From Pseudomonas oryzicola (GTDB lineage Bacteria > Pseudomonadota > Gammaproteobacteria > Pseudomonadales > Pseudomonadaceae), in contig NZ_JABWRZ020000001.1 of assembly GCF_014269185.2 (NCBI RefSeq), forward strand, positions 3,249,001 to 3,313,000: a stretch of DNA of 64,000 nucleotides. The letters run 5' to 3'. This document shows, in pieces, positions 37,199-47,200 of the stretch (positions are counted from its first letter, which is position 1; the number at the start of each line of letters is the position of its first letter). Both the position numbers and the translations under genes were made by a program. The notes beneath the pieces were generated by a model. It searched no databases and was not told the DNA's origin. It was given only the letters and a program-made list of their open reading frames with translations.

Positions 37199-37240
37199 TG
37201 CCGGCCTCTTCGCGGGTAAACCCGCACAGAGGCCGGCACC
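37199..37240. repeat. REP hairpin between glcG and glcB
   Basis: GTGCCGGCCTCTTCGCGGGT and ACCCGCACAGAGGCCGGCAC form an almost complete inverted repeat, the classic putida REP. It may attenuate or stabilise the glc mRNA. Confidence 0.75.
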
Positions 37241-37282
37241 TGCACTCACTTTCCCGAAGACAGACTATCGAGCGAACCGACC

Positions 37283-39454
37283 ATGCCAAACCACCCACTG
37301 CACATCGCGCCCACCCTGCAGCGTTTCATCGAAGACGAAGTGCTGCCCGGCACCGGCATCGAAGCCCGTGCCTTCTGGCAGGGTTTCAGCACCCTGATTC
37401 ACGACCTCGCCCCGCAAAACCGCGCCCTGCTGGCCGAACGCGAGCGCCTGCAAGCCGAACTGGACAACTGGCACCGCCAACACCCCGGCCCGATCACTGA
37501 CATGGCCGCCTATCAGCAGTTCCTGCAAGGCATCGGCTACCTCGTGGAGGCGCCCGCGAACGTGCGCGTCAGTACCCGCAACGTCGACCGCGAAATTGCC
37601 GTTCAGGCCGGCCCGCAGCTGGTGGTGCCGCTGAGCAACGCCCGCTATGCCCTGAATGCCGCCAACGCCCGCTGGGGCTCGCTGTACGATGCGCTGTATG
37701 GCACCGATGCCATCGCCGCAACCGAGGGTGCCGAACGGGGCCACGGCTACAACCCGGTGCGCGGCGCCAGGGTGATTGCCTTTGGTCGCCAGTTCCTCGA
37801 CGCCAGCACGCCGCTGCAAGGGGCATCACACAACGCTGCCAGGGCCTACGCGGTCGACCAGGGCAGGCTGCAGGTCACCCTGGCCGATGGCCGCCAGGTC
37901 GGCCTTGAGCACCCCGAGCAGCTGCGCGGCTACCAAGGTGAGCCGAACAGGCCGACAGCGATCCTGCTGCAGCACCACCAATTGCATTTCGAAATCCAGA
38001 TCGACCCCAACCACGCAATCGGCCAGCAGGACCTGGCCGGGGTCAAGGACATTCTCCTCGAGGCGGCGCTCACCACCATCATCGATTGCGAAGACTCGGT
38101 AGCCGCGGTGGATGCCGACGACAAGGTCAACGTGTACCGCAACTGGCTCGGCCTGATGAAGGGCGACCTCAGCGAGCAGGTCAGCAAAGGTGGCAAAAGC
38201 TTCGTCCGCAGCCTCGCGACAGACCGCGACTACCACGGCCCGGATGGCCAGCCATTGACCCTGCCGGGCCGCTCGCTGCTGTTCATCCGCAACGTCGGCC
38301 ACCTGATGACCAACCCGGCCATTCTCGACCGTGATGGGCAGGAAGTTCCGGAGGGCATCCTCGATGCCGTGGTCACCAGCCTGATCGGCCTGCACGACCT
38401 CAAGCGCCGTGGCAACTCCCGCGAGGGCAGCCTGTACATCGTCAAGCCGAAGATGCACGGGCCGGCCGAAGTGGCGTTTGCCGACCAACTGTTCAGCCGC
38501 GTCGAGGCGCTACTGGGCTTGCCTGCGCACACGTTGAAGATGGGCATCATGGACGAGGAGCGGCGTACCAGCGTCAACCTCAAGGCCTGCATCGCCAACG
38601 CCGCGTCAAGGGTGGTATTCATCAACACCGGCTTCCTCGACCGCACCGGAGACGAGATGCACACGGCCATGGAAGCCGGGGCCATGCTGCGCAAGGGCGA
38701 CATGAAGGGCAGCGCCTGGATCCAGGCCTACGAGCGCAGCAACGTGCTGGTCGGGCTGGCCTGCGGCCTGCGTGGCAAGGCGCAGATCGGCAAGGGCATG
38801 TGGGCCATGCCCGACCTGATGGCGGCCATGCTCGAACAGAAAGTCGCCCAGCCCAGGGCTGGCGCCAACACCGCCTGGGTGCCCTCGCCCACTGCCGCGA
38901 CACTGCATGCGCTGCATTATCACCAGGTGGATGTGGCAGCGGTGCAGCAAGCGCTGGAACAGGTTGACCTGGATGCCCAGCGCGCGGAGTTGCTGCATGA
39001 CCTGCTCAGTGTCCCGGTCAGCCCCGAGCGCCCGTGGACTGCCGCCGAAATCCAGGCCGAGCTCGACAACAACTGCCAGGGCATCCTCGGCTATGTGGTG
39101 CGCTGGGTCGAACAAGGCGTCGGCTGCTCGAAGGTGCCGGATATTCACGACGTAGGCCTGATGGAAGACCGCGCCACCCTGCGGATTTCGGCGCAGCACA
39201 TTGCCAACTGGCTGCACCATGGGGTGGTCGATGCCGAGCAGGTCGAGGCGACCTTGCAGCGCATGGCCGCCGTGGTCGACCAGCAGAATGCCGCAGACCC
39301 TGCGTACCGGCCAATGGCGCTCGATTTCGCCGCTTCACACGCGTTCCGCGCCGCACGGGCGTTGGTGTTCGAAGGGCGGAAGCAGCCGAGCGGCTACACC
39401 GAACCCTTGCTGCACGGCTGGCGGCTGCGCTTCAAACAGGAGGTCCAGCGCTAG
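37283..39454 (+). CDS. glcB: Malate synthase G
   Basis: 723 residues, the full length of malate synthase G. Recognisable blocks are [21 protein letters not shown] with catalytic acidic residues, [41 protein letters not shown], and [20 protein letters not shown] with [19 protein letters not shown] following. The enzyme condenses glyoxylate with acetyl-CoA to malate, completing glycolate use after GlcDEF. It lies 90 bp behind glcG, across a REP hairpin, probably in the same regulon. Confidence 0.97.
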   Translation: MPNHPLHIAPTLQRFIEDEVLPGTGIEARAFWQGFSTLIHDLAPQNRALLAERERLQAELDNWHRQHPGPITDMAAYQQFLQGIGYLVEAPANVRVSTRNVDREIAVQAGPQLVVPLSNARYALNAANARWGSLYDALYGTDAIAATEGAERGHGYNPVRGARVIAFGRQFLDASTPLQGASHNAARAYAVDQGRLQVTLADGRQVGLEHPEQLRGYQGEPNRPTAILLQHHQLHFEIQIDPNHAIGQQDLAGVKDILLEAALTTIIDCEDSVAAVDADDKVNVYRNWLGLMKGDLSEQVSKGGKSFVRSLATDRDYHGPDGQPLTLPGRSLLFIRNVGHLMTNPAILDRDGQEVPEGILDAVVTSLIGLHDLKRRGNSREGSLYIVKPKMHGPAEVAFADQLFSRVEALLGLPAHTLKMGIMDEERRTSVNLKACIANAASRVVFINTGFLDRTGDEMHTAMEAGAMLRKGDMKGSAWIQAYERSNVLVGLACGLRGKAQIGKGMWAMPDLMAAMLEQKVAQPRAGANTAWVPSPTAATLHALHYHQVDVAAVQQALEQVDLDAQRAELLHDLLSVPVSPERPWTAAEIQAELDNNCQGILGYVVRWVEQGVGCSKVPDIHDVGLMEDRATLRISAQHIANWLHHGVVDAEQVEATLQRMAAVVDQQNAADPAYRPMALDFAASHAFRAARALVFEGRKQPSGYTEPLLHGWRLRFKQEVQR

Positions 39455-39477
39455 AGGCGCCAGGTATCCCTAAGGGA

Positions 39478-39505
39478 AGCGGCCTGGTGTTACGACTGGC
39501 CGCTT
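39478..39505 (+). terminator. Hairpin terminator after glcB
   Basis: AGCGGCC and GGCCGCT arms around a 13-base loop, followed by TTTCCT, 24 bp after the glcB stop. Confidence 0.55.
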
Positions 39506-39656
39506 TCCTCACTGCTCCCCGCCAGTCGAGGGTGGCATCTGTCACGCGCAGTATTTTCCTACGCGGCGCTCGGAAGTGTCTTACTTGTTGCCCCTGGCCG
39601 ATGAAAACATGATCGGCACTGGATGACGCAAGGTCGCGATCCAGAGGAGGCTCCGC

Positions 39657-39998
39657 ATGCACCTGTACGCTCGCTCCACCGCCGAATTGCGCAGCACCCT
39701 GCGCGAACTGCTGGCCCACGACATGGACAACCCGGATGAAGACCCCCACCTGTCGGGGGTGATGTTCTTCTGCGCCACGGATGAACGCTCCAGGCAACTG
39801 ATCGAGCGTATCGAGTTGTTGGCCAGCGAAGTGTTCTTCGACGCCAACGGGCGGGCCATTGCCCAGCATATGAAGGCGGCAGCCGTGGAAGGCGTGCGTA
39901 TCAAGCGCAACCGCACGGCACCGGCGGATGAAACGGTGATACGCATAGCGTTGGCGGACAAAGGCTACATCACGGTGAGTACCGCCTGTTTCCGCTGA
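39657..39998 (+). CDS. Conserved small hypothetical protein
   Basis: 113 residues, not recognised. GAGGAGG lies about eight bases before the ATG, a strong ribosome site, and codon use is typical, so it is very likely real. The chain is soluble and mixed alpha/beta in appearance (VMFFCATDERSRQLIERIELLASEVFFDANGRA, ending in ADKGYITVSTACF), with no signal peptide or metal motif. It has its own upstream region of about 150 bp and is probably monocistronic. Confidence 0.7.
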   Translation: MHLYARSTAELRSTLRELLAHDMDNPDEDPHLSGVMFFCATDERSRQLIERIELLASEVFFDANGRAIAQHMKAAAVEGVRIKRNRTAPADETVIRIALADKGYITVSTACFR

Positions 39999-40123
39999 CC
40001 AGCAGCCTGTCAGCGGCCTGGTCAAACCATCGCTGGCTTGCCGGCGATGGACCGCAAGGCGGCCGCATGCCCTTCCCTCGTCTATCCGCTATCCTGAGCG
40101 CTTCCCCCGCTCCGGACCCGCCC

Positions 40124-41557
40124 ATGGAACTGCACATCCGCCTGCACGGCCGCAAAGGCCTGGCCGACCAGCTCTACCAGCAATTGCGTGCCGGGATCGA
40201 TAGCGGCCACCTGGCTGCCGGCACCCAACTGCCGCCAAGCCGCCTGCTGGCCGAGCAACTTGGCGTGTCACGCAAGACCGTGGCCGAAGCCTACTCCCGG
40301 CTGACCTATGACAACCTGCTGAGCGGCGTGGTCGGCCGTGGCACCTTCGTCACCCCGCGCCAGCCGCTGCGCAGCATTGACACATCGGCCATCCCCCTGG
40401 CCAGTGCCGCCGCGCTCGAACGCTGGCAGCAGCGCGCCACCGTGCTCAGCCGACGGCAGCTGGAATCACCCTCACGCTATGACTTCATCGGCGGGGCTTC
40501 GAGCAAGGCGCAGTTCCCGTTCGACCAATGGCGCAGTTGCCTGAACTACGCCCTGCGCCGCAGCCAGCGCCACCCCGAGCGGCACTTCCCGGCCCAGGGC
40601 CTGCCCGAGTTGCGCGAGGCCATCGCCCACCACATCGCCTATGCCCGAGGCGTGCACTGCAGCGCCGCCGACCTGCTGGTATGCAACGGCGCACAACAGG
40701 CACTGGACCTGATCGCCCGGGTGCTGGTCGAGCCGGGTTGCCAGGTGGCCATGGAGGACCCTGGCTACCCACCCGCACGGCAGCTGTTCCTGGCGCTGGG
40801 CGCGCGCCTGCAGTCGGTGCCGGTGGATGACCAAGGCCTGTGCGTGGAACAGATCGCCGACGGCACTCGGCTGATCTATGTGACGCCTTCGCACCAGTTC
40901 CCGCTCGGCATGCCGATGAGCGAGCCACGCCGGCACGCCCTGCTGGCGCGGGCCGCCGCGCTGGGGGCGTTGATCATCGAAGACGATTACGACTGCGAGT
41001 TCCGCTACCACGGGCCGGCTGCGGACGCGCTGCAGCGCCTCGACCGCCATGGCCTGGTGGCCTACGTGGGGACGTTTTCCAAGACTCTGCTGCCAGAACT
41101 GCGGCTGGGCTATGCCGTGCTTCCGCCGGCCGTGCTGCAAGCCGCCTGCGTGGCCAAGCACCTCAGTGACTGGCACAGCCCGACCCTGCTGCAGTGGGCG
41201 CTGGCGCGCTTTCTGGCCGAAGGCCACCTGAACAAGCACATCCGCCGCTGCCACGATATCTACAGTGCCCGTCGCGAACGCATCCTGGCGCGCCTGGGCG
41301 GCGACCTGGCGCCATGGTTCAGCGCCATCCCCGCCAGCGCCGGCTTCCACCTCAGCGCCCTGGCCAGCCCAGGGGTGGATGTCGAGTTGCTGACCACCCT
41401 GGCACGCAAGGTGGAGGTCGGCCTGTACTCGCTGGCACCGTTCTTCAGTGAGGCAGCGGTACGCCCCGGGCTACTGCTGGGCTTCGGCGCCATCGAACTG
41501 CTGGATATCGACCCGGCGCTGGACCGGGTGCGCGACACCCTGCAGCGCCTCGGTTGA
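40124..41557 (+). CDS. MocR/PdxR-type regulator (GntR-aminotransferase fusion)
   Basis: 477 residues from the ATG at 40124. Residues 1-75 are a GntR winged helix (LADQLYQQLRAGIDSGHLAAGTQLPPSRLLAEQLGVSRKTVAEAYSRL); the rest is a class-I aminotransferase-like domain with IIEDDYDCEFRYHG and the PLP lysine in FSKTLLPELRLGY (about K320). Such proteins sense PLP or an amino compound. It is convergent with the MFS/deaminase pair and overlaps the end of the MFS frame by 113 bp. The target is unknown; the neighbouring transporter operon is a candidate. Confidence 0.9.
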   Translation: MELHIRLHGRKGLADQLYQQLRAGIDSGHLAAGTQLPPSRLLAEQLGVSRKTVAEAYSRLTYDNLLSGVVGRGTFVTPRQPLRSIDTSAIPLASAAALERWQQRATVLSRRQLESPSRYDFIGGASSKAQFPFDQWRSCLNYALRRSQRHPERHFPAQGLPELREAIAHHIAYARGVHCSAADLLVCNGAQQALDLIARVLVEPGCQVAMEDPGYPPARQLFLALGARLQSVPVDDQGLCVEQIADGTRLIYVTPSHQFPLGMPMSEPRRHALLARAAALGALIIEDDYDCEFRYHGPAADALQRLDRHGLVAYVGTFSKTLLPELRLGYAVLPPAVLQAACVAKHLSDWHSPTLLQWALARFLAEGHLNKHIRRCHDIYSARRERILARLGGDLAPWFSAIPASAGFHLSALASPGVDVELLTTLARKVEVGLYSLAPFFSEAAVRPGLLLGFGAIELLDIDPALDRVRDTLQRLG

Positions 41558-42746
41558 CTGGCGCGGCCTTGCCTGGAGCCAGCGGGCGGGCGATGGCCGC
41601 AGCATAGCCGCGTGGGTTGAAGCAGGCGGTCACCAGTAGCATCGCCAGCACGGTCATGCTCAGCAACGTCCATGACGCCTGAAAGTCGCCGCTCACATCC
41701 CGCAACCAGCCGGTGATGTACGGCACGATACCGGTGATGATGAATCCGATCCCCTGCACGAATGCCGCCAGGCTGCCCGCCTCGGCCGGTGTCTTCAGAT
41801 GTTCGAGGGTCAACGTCAGGCTCTGGCTGAAACAGGCGCCCAGGCCAAAGCCGATCAACGCCACCCATAGTCCCGGGGCCAGGGTGGGCACCAGCAGCAG
41901 GCCGAGGAAACCCGCCAACTGAATCGCCAGCGCCAGCCACAGGCCGGGACGGCGGTCTGCCCAGCGCCGCAACAGCAGCGGCAGGCCCAGTGCCCCGGCC
42001 ACCTGGAACAGGGTCATCAGGCCCACCAGGTCTGCGCCACCCTGGGCGCTGCCGCCGTGCTCGATGTGATAGGCCGGCAACCAGGCGACCATGCTGGTAT
42101 AGCCGCCGTTGATCAGGCCGAAATACAGCGCCAGCAACCAGGCTCGGCGCGTACCGAACCAGTGCCCACCCGTGGCACCGGCCAGCGTCGGCAGGTGCTG
42201 GCGAGGCCGCAGCATGGCCCAGGCCAGCAGCGCCAGAATCGCAGGGGCTGCCCACAGGCCCAGGCCAACCTGCCAGTGGCCGAAATAACCGCTGACATGC
42301 GGCCCGAGCACTGCGGCCAGGCCGCCACCGCTCATCAGCGCCGCCGAATACAGGCCCATCGCCGCCGCCAGGCGGCCAGGGAACCAGCGGTTGACCAACC
42401 CTGGCATCATGCCTTGCACCAGCGCTACCCCCAGGCCGGCCAGCAGCGCACTGGCGATCAGCGCCCAGGCGCTGTCCAGTTGCAGGCGCCACAGGCAGGC
42501 CAGGGCGATCGCCGCCAGGCCGGCGAGCATGCCGCCATGCTCGCTGATCCCGCGTCGCAACCAGGGTTGCAGCAGCGGCACCAGGCCCATGCACAGCACC
42601 GGCAATGCCGTCAGCAAGGCGGCCTGCTGATAGCCCAGGCCAGTGCTGGCGCGCATGGCTTCGAGCAACGGGCCGATACTGGTCAGGATCGGCCTCAGGT
42701 TCACTGCCAGCAAGACCACCAGCAACAGGTTCAACGCCGTCCTCAT
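41445..42746 (-). CDS. MFS transporter, CynX/NimT-like
   Basis: 433 residues from an ATG overlapping the deaminase stop (ATGA at 42743-42746). About 12 helices beginning ALNLLLVVLLAVNLRPILTSIGPLL, the hallmark of the CynX/NimT group, which exports or imports small organic anions or nitroimidazole-like compounds. The last 30 or so residues (after GKAAPVN) are Arg/Pro/Ala-rich, read antisense to the MocR gene, and look like a run-on caused by loss of a stop. Co-operonic with the nucleoside deaminase, which suggests a purine- or pyrimidine-like substrate. Confidence 0.85.
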   Translation of the reverse strand: MRTALNLLLVVLLAVNLRPILTSIGPLLEAMRASTGLGYQQAALLTALPVLCMGLVPLLQPWLRRGISEHGGMLAGLAAIALACLWRLQLDSAWALIASALLAGLGVALVQGMMPGLVNRWFPGRLAAAMGLYSAALMSGGGLAAVLGPHVSGYFGHWQVGLGLWAAPAILALLAWAMLRPRQHLPTLAGATGGHWFGTRRAWLLALYFGLINGGYTSMVAWLPAYHIEHGGSAQGGADLVGLMTLFQVAGALGLPLLLRRWADRRPGLWLALAIQLAGFLGLLLVPTLAPGLWVALIGFGLGACFSQSLTLTLEHLKTPAEAGSLAAFVQGIGFIITGIVPYITGWLRDVSGDFQASWTLLSMTVLAMLLVTACFNPRGYAAAIARPLAPGKAAPVNRGAAGCRAPGPAPGRYPAVRWRRSPAVARGVPLPH

Positions 42747-43201
42747 TGCGCGTTGGCCTGCTGCCATTCCAGGTACAGGCCGGCCTCGCCGCTGGGCTTC
42801 AGCGCACGCAGTGGCAGGCTCTGCTGTTGCGGCGGGCGGGCCATCTGCGCGTAGACCGCCGCGGTGGACAAGCCGTAGGGTTCGCCCTCGCTGTTGTCAT
42901 AGGCGAACCAGGCCCGCTCGATGCCACACAGGTGCATGGCTGCCAGGCACATCGGGCACGGATGGCCACTGGCATAGATTTCGGCACCATCCAGGCGCGC
43001 CTGGCCGAGCGCGTGGCTGGCTTTGCGGATGGCCTGCATCTCGGCGTGGGCGGTGGGGTCCTGAGTGTTGTGGATCTCGTTGACCGCGCGCGCCAGCACC
43101 TGCCCCCGGTACACCAGCACGGCGCCGAAGGGCCGGCCACCGGCGCGGATGTTGGCACGGGCCAGATCGAGGGCTTCGCGCATGAATTGTTCTGCGGACA
43201 T
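42743..43201 (-). CDS. Nucleoside/nucleobase deaminase
   Basis: 152 residues from the ATG at 43201, eight bases after AGGAGA; a longer frame from a TTG lacks a ribosome site. It has the zinc motifs of cytidine/deoxycytidylate-type deaminases: HAEMQAI near residue 53 and PCPMCLAAMHL near 81, as in guanine deaminase and related enzymes. Start of GRPFGAVLVYRGQVLARAVNE is typical of that group. It is coupled to the CynX-like transporter; exact substrate unknown. Confidence 0.88.
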   Translation of the reverse strand: MSAEQFMREALDLARANIRAGGRPFGAVLVYRGQVLARAVNEIHNTQDPTAHAEMQAIRKASHALGQARLDGAEIYASGHPCPMCLAAMHLCGIERAWFAYDNSEGEPYGLSTAAVYAQMARPPQQQSLPLRALKPSGEAGLYLEWQQANAQ

Positions 43202-43395
43202 GAATAATTTCTCCTGTAGCAACGTCCGGTCATTATCCCGACCCGGACGCCCTGGCAGAAATGAAGAGATTGGATGCCTGTCAGTGGCCGGCCGAATGGC
43301 CGATTGGCCTCCCGCTTATGTGCGTGATTGGCTATCGGGGCGGCGCATCGCCGACGCTACAGTAGCGCCATCCCCTCACATCCTTGGAGATAGCC

Positions 43396-43833
43396 ATGCA
43401 CAACCGTATCGAATGGGCCAAGCACGCGCCTGAGGCCTACCAGGCGATGATCGGACTGGAACAGGCCCTGGCCCGGAGCGGCCTGGAGAACTCACTGCTG
43501 GAACTGGTGCGCCTGCGGGCTTCGCAAATCAACGGCTGCGCCTACTGCGTCAACCTGCACGCCAACGATGCGCGCAAGGCCGGTGAGACCGAAGCACGCC
43601 TGCAGACGTTGTGCGTCTGGCAGGAAACCACTTATTTCACGCCACGCGAACGTGCCGCACTGGCCTGGGTCGAAAGCTTGACGCGCTTGCCGGAACAAGG
43701 CGCGCCGCAGGCGCAATATGCAGCCCTGCAGGAACACTTCGAACCGGTCGAGGTGGTCAACCTGACCCTGGCGATTGCCACCATCAATGCCTGGAACCGC
43801 TTCGGGGTCGGGTTTGCCATGGTGCCGGCCTGA
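43396..43833 (+). CDS. AhpD/carboxymuconolactone decarboxylase-family protein
   Basis: 145 residues. The core LLELVRLRASQINGCAYCVNLHANDARKAGE carries the C-x-x-C-x-x-x-H motif of AhpD-type peroxidase-like proteins, so a thiol-disulfide role is more likely than decarboxylation. GGAGA lies eight bases before the ATG. The gene stands alone between divergent units. Confidence 0.88.
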   Translation: MHNRIEWAKHAPEAYQAMIGLEQALARSGLENSLLELVRLRASQINGCAYCVNLHANDARKAGETEARLQTLCVWQETTYFTPRERAALAWVESLTRLPEQGAPQAQYAALQEHFEPVEVVNLTLAIATINAWNRFGVGFAMVPA

Positions 43834-43849
43834 TCAGTGAGCGCTAGCC

Positions 43850-43960
43850 TGGCCCGGCCTCTTCGCGGGCGAGTTCGCTACCACGGGAATTCACAAAACC
43901 TGGAAGTTGCGCTGTACCTGTGGGAGTCGGCTCGCCGGCGACAAGGCCGGTGCAGGCAAG
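43850..43960. repeat. Two REP-like palindromes
   Basis: CTCTTCGCGGGCGAGTTCGC and CTGTGGGAGTCGGCTCGCCGG with GCGACAAGGCCGGTGC are REP-type elements filling the gap between two convergent genes. Confidence 0.55.
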
Positions 43961-43962
43961 TG

Positions 43963-44973
43963 CTAGCGCCCGGCCAACCGCGCCCGGTAGCTGCCAGGAC
44001 TCTGCCCGGTCCACTTCTTGAACGCCCGGTGAAACGCACTGGGCTCCTGGAAGCCCGCCTGCTCGGCAATCTCGGCAATGCTCAACACCCCTTCGCGCAA
44101 GCGCTCGAAGGCCATTGCCCGGCGCACTTCGTCCTTGATCTGCTGGTAGGAGCGGCCTTCCCGTTCGAGCTGGCGGCGAAAAGTACTGGCACTGACCCCC
44201 TGCTGCTGCGCCAGCGCCGCCAGTGTCGGCCACTGCCCGTAGCGCCGCGCCCGCAGGTGCCGGTACACCTCGGCCACCAGCCCGTTCTGGTTGCGGAAGC
44301 GAATCACCAGCCCCTGTGGCGCGCTGCGCAGGAAGGTTTTCAGGGCGGCCAGATCCTGCACCACCGGCAGGCGCAGGTAGGCGCTGTCGAATTCCACCTC
44401 GGTGCGCCCACTACCCAGGCGCAGGTCCGGCCCCCACAACAACAGGTCGTCCTCTTGCGCCGGACGCGACACCGCCAGCTCGGTGCGGTCGATGGCGATC
44501 CGCCGCCCAGCCAGCCAGCACAGCATGCCGATCATCAGCACCAGGTAGGTTTCCTCGGCATACACCCGGGTCAGCGGGTCGGCGATGTCCGAGTGCACGC
44601 TGATCACTGCGCGCCCGCCCCGTACCGTCAGGCTGCCGCGCAAGTCGCGCAGGAACAGGCCGAAACCAGCCATGCACTGGCGCAGGGCTTTTTCCAGGTT
44701 AGGCTCGAGGATCAGCCCCCGGCAGATCAGCGCGAAACTGCCCTGCGGCATGCCATGGCTGTCGAGGCGGAAGAACTCGTCATCCAGGCGCTGGATCAGC
44801 GCCAGCCACAGCTGGGCAAAGGCCTTGGCCGGCACCCGGGCCTGGGGCTGCTCGAGCAGTTGCGGGTCGATGCCCACCGCGCGCAGCTGCGCATCGCGCT
44901 CGGTGGGGCAGTCGCGCAGGGCGTGGAGCATGGCATTGAGGAAGTACACGGCGACCGAATCGCTATCGCGCAT
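43963..44973 (-). CDS. AraC-family regulator
   Basis: 336 residues of the OruR/ArgR-like group: an N-terminal sensing domain (DUF4066-like, GIDPQLLEQPQARVPAKAFAQLWL) and a C-terminal double helix-turn-helix (WPTLAALAQQQGVSASTFRRQLEREGRSYQQIKDEVRR, then SIAEIAEQAGFQEPSAFHRAFKKWTGQSPGSYR). It is divergent from the thiolase/HBD operon, with a TGGCA-N5-TGCCA palindrome between them, and probably activates that operon. Confidence 0.9.
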   Translation of the reverse strand: MRDSDSVAVYFLNAMLHALRDCPTERDAQLRAVGIDPQLLEQPQARVPAKAFAQLWLALIQRLDDEFFRLDSHGMPQGSFALICRGLILEPNLEKALRQCMAGFGLFLRDLRGSLTVRGGRAVISVHSDIADPLTRVYAEETYLVLMIGMLCWLAGRRIAIDRTELAVSRPAQEDDLLLWGPDLRLGSGRTEVEFDSAYLRLPVVQDLAALKTFLRSAPQGLVIRFRNQNGLVAEVYRHLRARRYGQWPTLAALAQQQGVSASTFRRQLEREGRSYQQIKDEVRRAMAFERLREGVLSIAEIAEQAGFQEPSAFHRAFKKWTGQSPGSYRARLAGR

Positions 44974-44998
44974 GGCGGTTTTCGCTGTCTATGCTGAG

Positions 44999-45013
44999 TG
45001 GCAAAAAGTGCCA
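44999..45013. promoter_or_regulatory. TGGCA-N5-TGCCA palindrome, likely AraC site
   Basis: A perfect inverted repeat (TGGCAAAAAGTGCCA) 26 bp from the araC start and about 130 bp before the thiolase gene. Confidence 0.5.
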
Positions 45014-45141
45014 GGTTGTTTGAACAGTTCCGGCATAGGCTGCAACAGAGCCTTTGCCTAGACTCGATCCCACTCCGGGATCGCCGGCCATTCTCGCAGA
45101 GCCTGGCCCGGTCCCGCCATGCCTTCGCAATCGGAGCCCCT

Positions 45142-46326
45142 ATGAGCAGCGCAGAAATCTACGTCGTCAGTGCCGTCCGTTCAGCCATCGGTGGCTTTGG
45201 CGGTTCCCTCAAGGACCTGCCGCTGGCTGACCTGGCCAGCGCCATCACCCGTGCCGCCATCGAGCGCTCGGGCGTTGCCGCCGAGCAGATCGGCCACCTG
45301 GTGATGGGCACGGTGATCCCCACCGAACCGCGCGATGCCTACCTGGCCCGGGTCGCGGCGATGAACGCCGGCATCCCCAAGGAAACCCCCGCCTTCAACG
45401 TCAACCGCCTGTGCGGCTCAGGCCTGCAGGCCATCGTCTCGGCGGCCCAGTGCCTGCTGCTGGGCGACACCGACGTGGCCGTGGCGGCCGGCGCCGAATC
45501 CATGAGCCGTGGCCCGTACCTGCTGCCACAGGCACGCTGGGGTGCGCGCATGGGTGACCTGCAAGGTATCGACTACACCGTCGGCGTGCTGCAGGACCCG
45601 TTCGAGCACTTCCACATGGGCATCACTGCCGAAAACGTCTCTGCCAGACACGGCATTACCCGCGAAATGCAGGACGAACTGGCCCTGACCAGCCAGCGCC
45701 GCGCCGCCCGCGCCATTGCCGAAGGCCGCTTCGCCAGCCAGATCGTCCCGCTGGAGCTGAAAACCCGCAAAGGCAGCGTGCAGTTCAGTGTCGATGAGCA
45801 TGTCCGTGGTGAAGTGACCGCCGAGCAACTGGCCGGGATGAAGCCGGTGTTCAAGAAAGACGGTACCGTCACCGCCGGCAATGCCAGTGGCATCAACGAT
45901 GGCGCTGGCGGCCTGGTGCTGGCCAGCGGTGACGCAGTGCGCCGCCTGGGCCTGAAACCGCTGGCACGCCTGGTCGGCTACGCCCATGCCGGCGTCGAAC
46001 CGGAACTGATGGGCCTGGGCCCGATCCCGGCGACCCGCAAGGTCCTGGAAAAGACCGGCCTGAAGGTGCAGGACCTGGACGTGATCGAATCCAACGAAGC
46101 GTTTGCCGCCCAGGCCTGCGCCGTGGCCCGCGAACTGGGCTTCGACCCGGAAAAGGTCAACCCCAACGGCTCGGGTATTTCCCTTGGCCACCCGGTGGGT
46201 GCCACCGGCGCGATCATCGCCACCAAGGCCATCCATGAACTGCAGCGCATCCAGGGCCGCTACGCCCTGGCCACCATGTGCATCGGCGGTGGCCAAGGCA
46301 TCGCCGTGGTCTTCGAGCGCGTCTGA
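45142..46326 (+). CDS. Acetyl-CoA acetyltransferase / beta-ketothiolase
   Basis: 394 residues from the ATG at 45142. The nucleophilic Cys is in NRLCGSGLQAI near residue 90, the catalytic His in LGHPVGATGA near 350, and the second Cys in MCIGGGQG near 380. The enzyme cleaves or forms acetoacetyl-CoA and 3-ketoacyl-CoA. It is followed 13 bp later by a 3-hydroxybutyryl-CoA dehydrogenase, giving two steps of short-chain beta-oxidation. The frame extends upstream, but family alignments start at MSSAEIYVVSAVRSAIG. Confidence 0.95.
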   Translation: MSSAEIYVVSAVRSAIGGFGGSLKDLPLADLASAITRAAIERSGVAAEQIGHLVMGTVIPTEPRDAYLARVAAMNAGIPKETPAFNVNRLCGSGLQAIVSAAQCLLLGDTDVAVAAGAESMSRGPYLLPQARWGARMGDLQGIDYTVGVLQDPFEHFHMGITAENVSARHGITREMQDELALTSQRRAARAIAEGRFASQIVPLELKTRKGSVQFSVDEHVRGEVTAEQLAGMKPVFKKDGTVTAGNASGINDGAGGLVLASGDAVRRLGLKPLARLVGYAHAGVEPELMGLGPIPATRKVLEKTGLKVQDLDVIESNEAFAAQACAVARELGFDPEKVNPNGSGISLGHPVGATGAIIATKAIHELQRIQGRYALATMCIGGGQGIAVVFERV

Positions 46327-46339
46327 GGGAGGCTGACAC

Positions 46340-47188
46340 ATGAACATCGAACAGATCGCCGTGATTGGCGCCGGCACCATGGGCAACGGCATTGCCCAGG
46401 TGTGTGCAGTAGCCGGCTACCAGGTGTTGCTGGTGGATGTTTCCGACGCGGCGCTGGAGCGCGGCGTGGCCACCCTGAGCAAGAACCTCGAGCGCCAGGT
46501 CAGCAAGGGCACCCTCGATGCGGACAAGGCTGCGGCGGCGAAGACGCGTATCCGCACCAGCACCGACTACACCCTGCTCAGCGGTGCGCAACTGGTGATC
46601 GAGGCGGCCAGCGAAAACCTGCAACTCAAGCAACGCATCCTGCAGCAGGTTGCAGCCAATGTTGCAGCCGAGTGCATCATCGCCACCAATACCTCATCGC
46701 TTTCCGTCACCCAGCTGGCCGCCAGCATCGAGCACCCCGAGCGTTTCATCGGCGTGCATTTCTTCAACCCGGTGCCGATGATGGCTCTGGTCGAGATCAT
46801 CCGCGGCCTGCAGACCAGCGACAGCACCTATGCCCAGGCGCTGGTGGTGACCGAAAAGGTCGGCAAGACCCCGATCACTGCCGGTAACCGCCCGGGCTTC
46901 GTGGTCAACCGCATCCTGGTGCCGATGATCAACGAAGCGATCTTCGTGCGTCAGGAAGGCCTGGCCAGTGCCGAGGACATCGACACGGGCATGCGCCTGG
47001 GCTGCAACCAGCCGATCGGCCCGCTGGCCCTGGCCGACCTGATCGGCCTGGACACGCTGCTGGCGATCATGGAAGCCTTCCATGAAGGTTTCAACGACAG
47101 CAAGTACCGCCCTGCCCCGCTGCTCAAGGAAATGGTCGCGGCCGGTTGGCTGGGACGCAAGAGCGGCCGCGGCTTCTTCACCTACTGA
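46340..47188 (+). CDS. 3-hydroxybutyryl-CoA dehydrogenase
   Basis: 282 residues, the length of the single-domain enzyme. The NAD site is IAVIGAGTMGNGIAQVCA; the catalytic region has GVHFFNPVPMMALVEIIRG with the active His, and the C-terminal domain contains PGFVVNRILVPMINEAIF. It interconverts 3-hydroxybutyryl-CoA and acetoacetyl-CoA. It sits in an operon with the thiolase and a TetR regulator. Confidence 0.96.
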   Translation: MNIEQIAVIGAGTMGNGIAQVCAVAGYQVLLVDVSDAALERGVATLSKNLERQVSKGTLDADKAAAAKTRIRTSTDYTLLSGAQLVIEAASENLQLKQRILQQVAANVAAECIIATNTSSLSVTQLAASIEHPERFIGVHFFNPVPMMALVEIIRGLQTSDSTYAQALVVTEKVGKTPITAGNRPGFVVNRILVPMINEAIFVRQEGLASAEDIDTGMRLGCNQPIGPLALADLIGLDTLLAIMEAFHEGFNDSKYRPAPLLKEMVAAGWLGRKSGRGFFTY

Positions 47189-47200
47189 GGAGCGAACGCC

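Noticed and set aside
44999..45013. TGGCAAAAAGTGCCA as a sigma-54 promoter
   Set aside because: Spacing between GG and GC elements is wrong; it is a symmetrical operator-like palindrome.
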